From assembly GCA_033819885.1 (NCBI GenBank), contig JAQYUZ010000012.1:1-64000 (forward strand): DNA of 64,000 nt, in the 5' to 3' direction. Positions within the stretch are counted from its first letter, which is position 1. Every line of letters begins with the position of its first letter. Origin of the DNA: Microbotryomycetes sp. JL201 (Eukaryota; Basidiomycota; Microbotryomycetes). The translations under genes were made by a program, and so were the position numbers. The notes below the pieces were generated by a model, which was not told the DNA's origin, did not search any database, and worked only from the letters and a program-made list of their open reading frames with translations. Positions 58,241-64,000 of the stretch are shown here, piece after piece.

Positions 58241-58335
58241 ATACCAAGGAAAAGTGGCCGAGCCTTGCAGCAAAATGATTGCATCGCCTCGTCGATCGTT
58301 TGTAAACCCAGGAGCCTCCTCTTTCTTGAACGATC

Positions 58336-61300
58336 ATGGGCTTGTTCTCGAGTTCTGGTGATCCAGACAGGGACAAGCCGTCTGGCACGTCTCGGTTGTT
58401 GCGCCGGAAATCGCAGCCGCGCCGGCAGTCGACCGCAGAACTGGCGGCGGCGGTGCCGTCGAGGCGAGGATCTAGTTTGCTCGACACGCCTTACTCTCCT
58501 GAAAGTCCGAGCGCCGCGTACGAGCAGCCATTCACGACATCGTCTACGATGGCGTCTCGCCGCTCAGACTATTACTCGCATGACGCCGGCGGTGCGGTCG
58601 AAGCAATCGATGACGGCACCGCCCCGTCCACGGACAATCACGCGCGCCAGAGGCCATTGACAGTTGACACAGGCTACAGAAACAGCCCGCCTCCACACTC
58701 CACACACTCTCCTGCGTCGTACACGCACGAGAGGCATGCGAGTTTGCCGCAGACATCGTCATTTCAACGCGCCCAGCCGCAGCTGCAGCAGCAACGGCCG
58801 CAAAGCCAATTCATCCAGCCACGTAGCACTTCATCGCCCGTCGGAAACGCGAACTACGGCACCGGACAGCAGCAGGGGCGACCAATGAGCTACATGGGCC
58901 CGCCTTCGACGCATCTAGGCGGCGGCAGCGGCGGCATGGCTCCCTCTCCCCCCAACAACATGTACTCGTCGTCACCAGCAGGCTCTAGATCGCAGCTCAA
59001 TCAATCACCCGCTCCGTCGTCGCAAGGAGGAGGAGGACAGAGTCTTGGCAAAGTCCCCGGGCAGCCCAATCGTCAAGGTTCGACCTCTTCCCGCAGCACT
59101 CTGCAGACGTCGCAGCCTGCGCCACCGCCAAAAGCACCGGCATCAATTGGCGGTGAACCCTTGCACGACCTGGGACGAGCAGTTGCATTGCTCAAATCGA
59201 GCAAATTCTACGCAGAAGGTCAGTCTAATTCAACAAGGGCACTCGCGCGCGAAAATTTTGACGTCGCGCTTGGGTACGCAGGCTTTTTGATGAAAAAAGT
59301 CGAAGTCGGACCGGACGGTAAAGCTGTGAGCTAGCTCTCCGTCAAACCTGGGTGGTGATCAGTCATTGACTTGCCTTCTGTTTGGAATCTAGCACCCGGA
59401 GGCTAACGAGAGCCAATGGGCCAAGTGGTTCGTTCAATTGAGTGGCACGATCCTCTCGACTTGGAATGCAGCCGACATGGAAGAGGCCGCCAGACAGAAC
59501 CGAACAGTGAGAATCGCACGTGCCGCAAGACAGCTCAGACCTCACAGCCGCCGTGAATGCAGGTACCACCACAATATCTCAACCTTTCGGATGCCTTCTT
59601 ACATCCGTATCCGCCAGCCGCGAACAGACCCGCCCCGACGCAATTTCAGTTTGCCCTCAACAGTGCCGGGTTGAACCGCGTCTTGTTTTGCGCACCAACG
59701 CTTCAATCGCTCAACGTGAGCCAGCCTCTTCTGCTGATTGAAGCTTCAGCTTGCTGATAAGTTTAGCGCAGATGTGGATCAACGCCATTCGACTTGCCGT
59801 GTGGGAGCGTTCCCGATGCAATGAGATTTATACGGGAACTTTGCTTGGCACGCGTGAGCCTCAGCCCAACGGCTGGGTTGGATATGATGCTGGTCTGTCG
59901 AGTGCCGCATCAAAAGGCAAATTTGAGGGCTGGCTCAAAATTCGCTTGCCTGGGGATACGGAATGGCGCCGCTTGTGGACAGTTGTCTTGAAAGGGTCTG
60001 CTTCTGGTTCGCAGCAGCCCGAACAAACCAAGAAGAATAAGCGCACGAGCTTGTTGTCGTTTGGCAAGAAGACAGAGACGCCTCCGTCTATCGAAGGCTT
60101 GCCGGGCAATGGCAACTTTTCGACTGTCGCATTCTACGCCGACAAGCCGACAAAGAAGGAACAGCCATTGTGCATTGCCCAACATCGTGCGTCGAGAAAC
60201 GTTGTCGCAGGTTCACGTTGTGCTCCCTGACGCCGGATTTTGCGTTTCGCAGTCTTCTACGCCGCCGCCATTTACCCAGAGTCTGAAAAGTTGATCAATC
60301 GTGCCACATTATTCAAGGTTGAAGGCACGTTCTTAAACCCGAACGACGGCTACAAGACCGGCTGGGGCGTTGGTGGACGGGCCGAGAAGCAAGGGTACGC
60401 CTTGTTGATGCTCGAAGAAGGCGATTTCATGGGCATGCTCGAGTGGATTGTGGGCCTATCCGATGCCTTCAAGGTAAGCTTTTTTCAAAAGTCACGCCAG
60501 TTTTTCGATTGTGATTGACGTCGTGGTTTCAGCTGTATGGTCGACCTCGCGGTTTTTCGTGGGACCCTCGAGATCCTTCGTCGATGTACTTTGCTCTGCC
60601 CATCGGTCCGCACCGAGACAGGCTGTTCCTTGATCGAGAATGTGAGACGACCTTGGTGGCTGTCGCGCACAGAGCTTGCTCCTGACATTTGCCGACGCAG
60701 TGGTCGACAACCTCGACATCACTGAGTCTCGTCCGAGAGCCGTCCGTGCAGTATTTCACAGTCAGTCGCGCTGCATACACGCACAATTGCTCCAACCAGC
60801 TGACTCTTGCCCGTGCAGACATCCTGTTTGATCGCATGCGCGGAGTTCGCAGCCAACCTCCGCCTGCTCAAGACGTACGAGCAGCGTCAGCGACTACAGA
60901 CTCGGTGGCGCCTCAGCTCGGTCCCGTCGAAACTAGTGCTCCGATCAAGATTGGTAACGATCAGCGCTCGGAAGATTTGCACGAGCGAGGCGGTTACAGT
61001 AGTCGCACAGACAGTCCTTCGCGTCGTGCTTTGGCGCCGGTTGGCGAGTCTTCGACAGCGTCCAACCACGAATCTATAAAGCCTGCAGCAGGAAGCTCTG
61101 AACAAGCATCATGGGAGCGCCAGCAGCAAGATCTGCGTGACCGCGAGCGACAATGGCAAGATTCGCAACCACAAAGCAGCATCGGTCATGGACGCAACGG
61201 CTTGACAGCTGAATACCACGCCGGAAGCGAGTCGAATCGGCGTTACTCCGTTATGCCTCTGCATGACACAAATAGTCCTAGCATGTCTGATCATGCTCAA

Positions 61301-64000
61301 AACGTTGTCGAGCCGCACACCGACTTGCGAGCAGACGAACGACGATCGAGCCCGCCTGTTGTGCGGCCGATCGAAACAAATGTACCGAATGGAAACGCGC
61401 TCAATTTCAGTCGTCCGACGCAGCAGATGTTGTCGACATCGCCCACCGCAAGTGCAAAAGCGGTGGATCCGAGGTCTGGCCAGTATGATGGCTATCACAC
61501 CGAGACACCGGCATTTCATCAAACACCTGCGGTAGCGTTGCCCTCGCCAGGAGCTCCGTCTGAAGCGGTTCCCTCGAGTCCAAGCACGGCACTCGGATAC
61601 CTTGGCGCTAGCCCAGGCCAAGCTCAGGGTTCGTTCCCAGGCGCAACAGCAGAATCTGCAGACCTTGACCGGCAGGGCATGCAACACGGGAGTCGAGCCA
61701 GTCTTGGGGCCGGTTTGGCGGCAGGAGCTCTGGGTGGTGCCGCCGTGCTCGGTGCGCATTCGCTGCACCAGAATCACACCGAACCTCATCAGACAGAGCC
61801 AGAGTCCCAGCCCAGCGCTCCAGTGAGTACTGCTGCGACGCCGCCACGATTTACACCCGAGCGTATTCCAGCAAGTGAAGAACCGAAAAGCCCGCGAGAG
61901 TATCAGCCATTGCTTGATCGCAGCTTGCGTCCACCTGCGCCAGTCACGGCTGCTGCCATGCCGCCACCAACGCTCGGCGATTCTAACGAGGACGCGCCGG
62001 AACCTTCGCCGGCAACAAACGCTGCGGCAGCCAAACGCATGTCACAGTCTGCCGGAAGCCATGGAGGCGATGACATTCACTCCGATGTAAGCTGGCTTGC
62101 GGTATCGCGGACGCTTTGTGCTCATGTTAGTTCGTTACAGCTTCTTGCGGCCATCAATTATGTGGACCGCTCATCTTCGCCCCCATTGGTGACGCCAGTC
62201 ATTGGAACGCCATCCACCGTCGAGCCCTCTCCAGTGACGCAGCAATCTTCTCAGTTCCACGTTGGGCCACCGAAGCGTGGTTTGTTTGCCAACTCGCCGA
62301 TTCTTGAAGACGAAGCTGAACCTGCCAAGGTCGTTGGAGGTCCGGTCGAAACACTCGGCGATGAACCGCGATATACGGCGACATCGACTGCTGCTCCTGT
62401 CTCGAGCACTGCAACACCGACGAGCGAGTTTTCCACGGCGCCCTCTTCGTTTCCTTCGAGCTTTGCTCCGAACAAGCGCGCCGAAGAGCGTCTGGCTGCC
62501 GCGAAGCTTGCAGAGCAGTCTCAACAAGCCGCTTTTACGCGCCCCGGGCGTCAACCTGGCACTGCCACTCAAACGAAATCGAAAGCTTGGGTTGACAGCG
62601 ACGACGACGAGGAAGAGCCAGAAGAAGACGACAGCGATGACGAACCTGCACCACCACGCCCAAATGTCGTACAGCAAACATCGTCTTTTGGTCAGCAGCG
62701 ACCTCTCGGCAGTCTTGCACCAAATGACCCCCGTCGACAATCGTATCTCGAGCGCGGTCCGTCACCAGACAACAGGCTCTCGTCACTGCCTCCCTCGCCG
62801 ATGAACGCTACCGCGCCTTTGCCGGCTTCTCCGTCCAAGCGGGAGCTTGATTTACGGAATGAGAGCCAAGGTGCGGCTGTCGCTGGCAATATGAAACCGG
62901 TTGTCAGTCCTCATGGCCTGCTCCACGCTGGCATCCTCGACAAGGAAGAGAGGTCGGCGCGCGCTCTCGAGCACCAAGCGAGAGAAGGAGGTGGTCCACT
63001 GGTCAATTTGCCTTCTAAGCCGCCGCCACCTCAAACTGGTCTCGTAGGCGCCATTACGTCTTTGGAGCGGGAGAAGGAGCGCACTGGTGGTGTCGGACGA
63101 GCCTTGACGGAGCAGCAACGCGAGCGCAAGTTGGCTGAGCAGGTCCGTGCCACAGGGCGCGATAGCGTGAGATGACAAGCTGATAGTATTTCTCTCTCGA
63201 TGCAGCGCCAACGTCAACTGGATGAGTTACAACGTCAACAGCTGCAGATGCAGATGCAAGCCTATCAGCAAATGCAGATGGCGCAATTTGGTGGCTATGG
63301 TATGCCAGGCATGAATATGGGCATGGGATCAATGAGCGGCATGCCCTCAATGCCGTGGATGGTCCCGCCGGCGAGCGGCTTTGGTGCCTTTCCCGGCAGC
63401 AATATTGGCTCTCCTGCTGGCATGTCGCCTGTCGCAGGTGCCTCACCCGCTCCTGCGAGTCCGACAGCGGCGACGGCACCGTTGCCTGGGTCCATGTCGA
63501 TGGACGCTGTAAGCGAAACGCGAGAGCATGTCAATACCCAATCGCTAACTCTCGTGCTGGCGCGGATCTTTCTTTCAAGGGACAATTCCAACAACACCAG
63601 CAACAAATGTTTGCGGCTCAGCAGGCGGCTCAAGCGGCTGCCCAAGCGGCCTACATGCAAGCGATGGCATCGTTTTCGGCGCCTGTCATCTCGCCCGGCG
63701 GTTCACCGCCTCTGAACCCGACTCAGCAATTTGGGTCGATGACGTCATTCCCTTCAATGCAGTTCAGTCAAGCTGGGTTTTATCCCCCCACGTCTGCCCC
63801 CCTGGGCATGCCTTTTAACCAGTTTGGAGGTTTCAACCCGAACTATCAGCAGCAAGCCGGAGGTGGCGGCCTTGGCATGTCGGGCATGGGAGGCGCAAAT
63901 GCTGATGCCGATGACGAAGCGCGTGGTGGTCCGCACGTCAAGCAAGACTCGAATGGTAGAGTGCCACCTCTGTCGATGCCGCCAGTACGCCCGAATGATG
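58336..64000 (+). CDS. PH-domain protein, Caf120/Skg3-like, partial (3' end beyond window)
   Basis: Large low-complexity N-terminus (Ser/Pro/Gln-rich) starting MGLFSSSGDPDRDKPSG, followed by a conserved region: PLHDLGRAVALLKSSKFYAE, GFLMKKVEVGPDGKAHPEA, WAKWFVQLSGTILSTWNAAD (first PH), FALNSAGLNRVLFCAPTLQS, LNMWINAIRLAVWERSRCNE, then a second PH-like segment (GWLKIRLPGDTEWRRLWTVV) and AAAIYPESEKLINRATLFKV. The long tail is Ser/Pro/Gln-rich with an acidic patch (DSDDDEEEPEEDDSDDE) and QQ/QM-rich repeats, still open at the last base. In yeast Caf120 associates with the CCR4-NOT complex and Skg3 sits at the bud neck. About ten introns seen; one (near 62089-62142) is in frame and could also be retained. 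Confidence 0.8.

Noticed and set aside
60689-63175. Independent 828-residue gene
   Set aside because: It is an exon of the Caf120-like gene read from an internal ATG in another frame before the splice at about 60820; the frame continues from upstream exons.

Overview
The window is nuclear DNA of a compact, intron-rich fungus, most likely a basidiomycete. Nearly all genes are split by many short introns, mostly about 45-70 nt, with a CTGAC/CTAAC-like branch sequence close to the 3' AG. Gene spacing is tight. The content fits a basidiomycete: a GPI-type 'macrofage activating glycoprotein' homologue, a farnesylated Skt5/Chs4 chitin-synthase activator, a Caf120/Skg3-type PH protein and a SNF2-PHD remodeller. 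I cannot fix the genus from sequence alone. I see no mobile element, virus-like element, CRISPR array or rRNA gene.

Layout. 0.7-8.8 kb (minus): secreted glycoprotein, SNF2-PHD ATPase, triple-KH RNA-binding protein. 9-10 kb: weak small genes only. 10.1-14.2 kb: a fused GT2-GT4 glycosyltransferase (plus) converging on an aldo-keto reductase (minus). 14.3-22.5 kb: RAD2/XPG nuclease and p23 co-chaperone (plus), coronin (minus). 22.5-25.8 kb is gene-poor and holds an intron-containing tRNA-Thr(CGU), a small two- or three-exon gene and one unrecognised gene. 25.8-34.6 kb: prolyl iminopeptidase, MIC19, mitochondrial ribosomal protein uL15m, EME1, MOD5 and a CUZ1-like AN1 protein. 34.8-43.7 kb: xylitol/sorbitol-type dehydrogenase, glutamine synthetase-like enzyme, DNA ligase I and an uncharacterised basic protein. 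43.8-64 kb: SEC14-type lipid transfer protein, protein tyrosine phosphatase, LAT-type amino-acid permease, SKT5, thioredoxin, TRM6, RVB2 and a Caf120-like PH protein that runs off the right edge.

These are mostly housekeeping genes. Three genome-stability enzymes (RAD2, EME1, LIG1) lie within 28 kb, and two mitochondrial genes (MIC19 and uL15m) share an 80-bp divergent promoter. At least five other divergent pairs have only about 90-155 bp between start codons.

The most unusual signal is in the splicing. By matching exon joins to conserved protein motifs I find at least 16 introns that must begin with GC rather than GT, in 11 genes, nearly all with a GCRAGY donor. I estimate roughly 150 introns in total, so this is well above the roughly 1% usual in eukaryotes. 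Two of these introns directly follow an initiator ATG. Several very small exons (7, 16, 18, 20 and 27 nt) are also needed to keep conserved motifs intact, the most striking being a 7-nt exon in coronin. Exon borders were worked out by eye; genes marked with low confidence are tentative.
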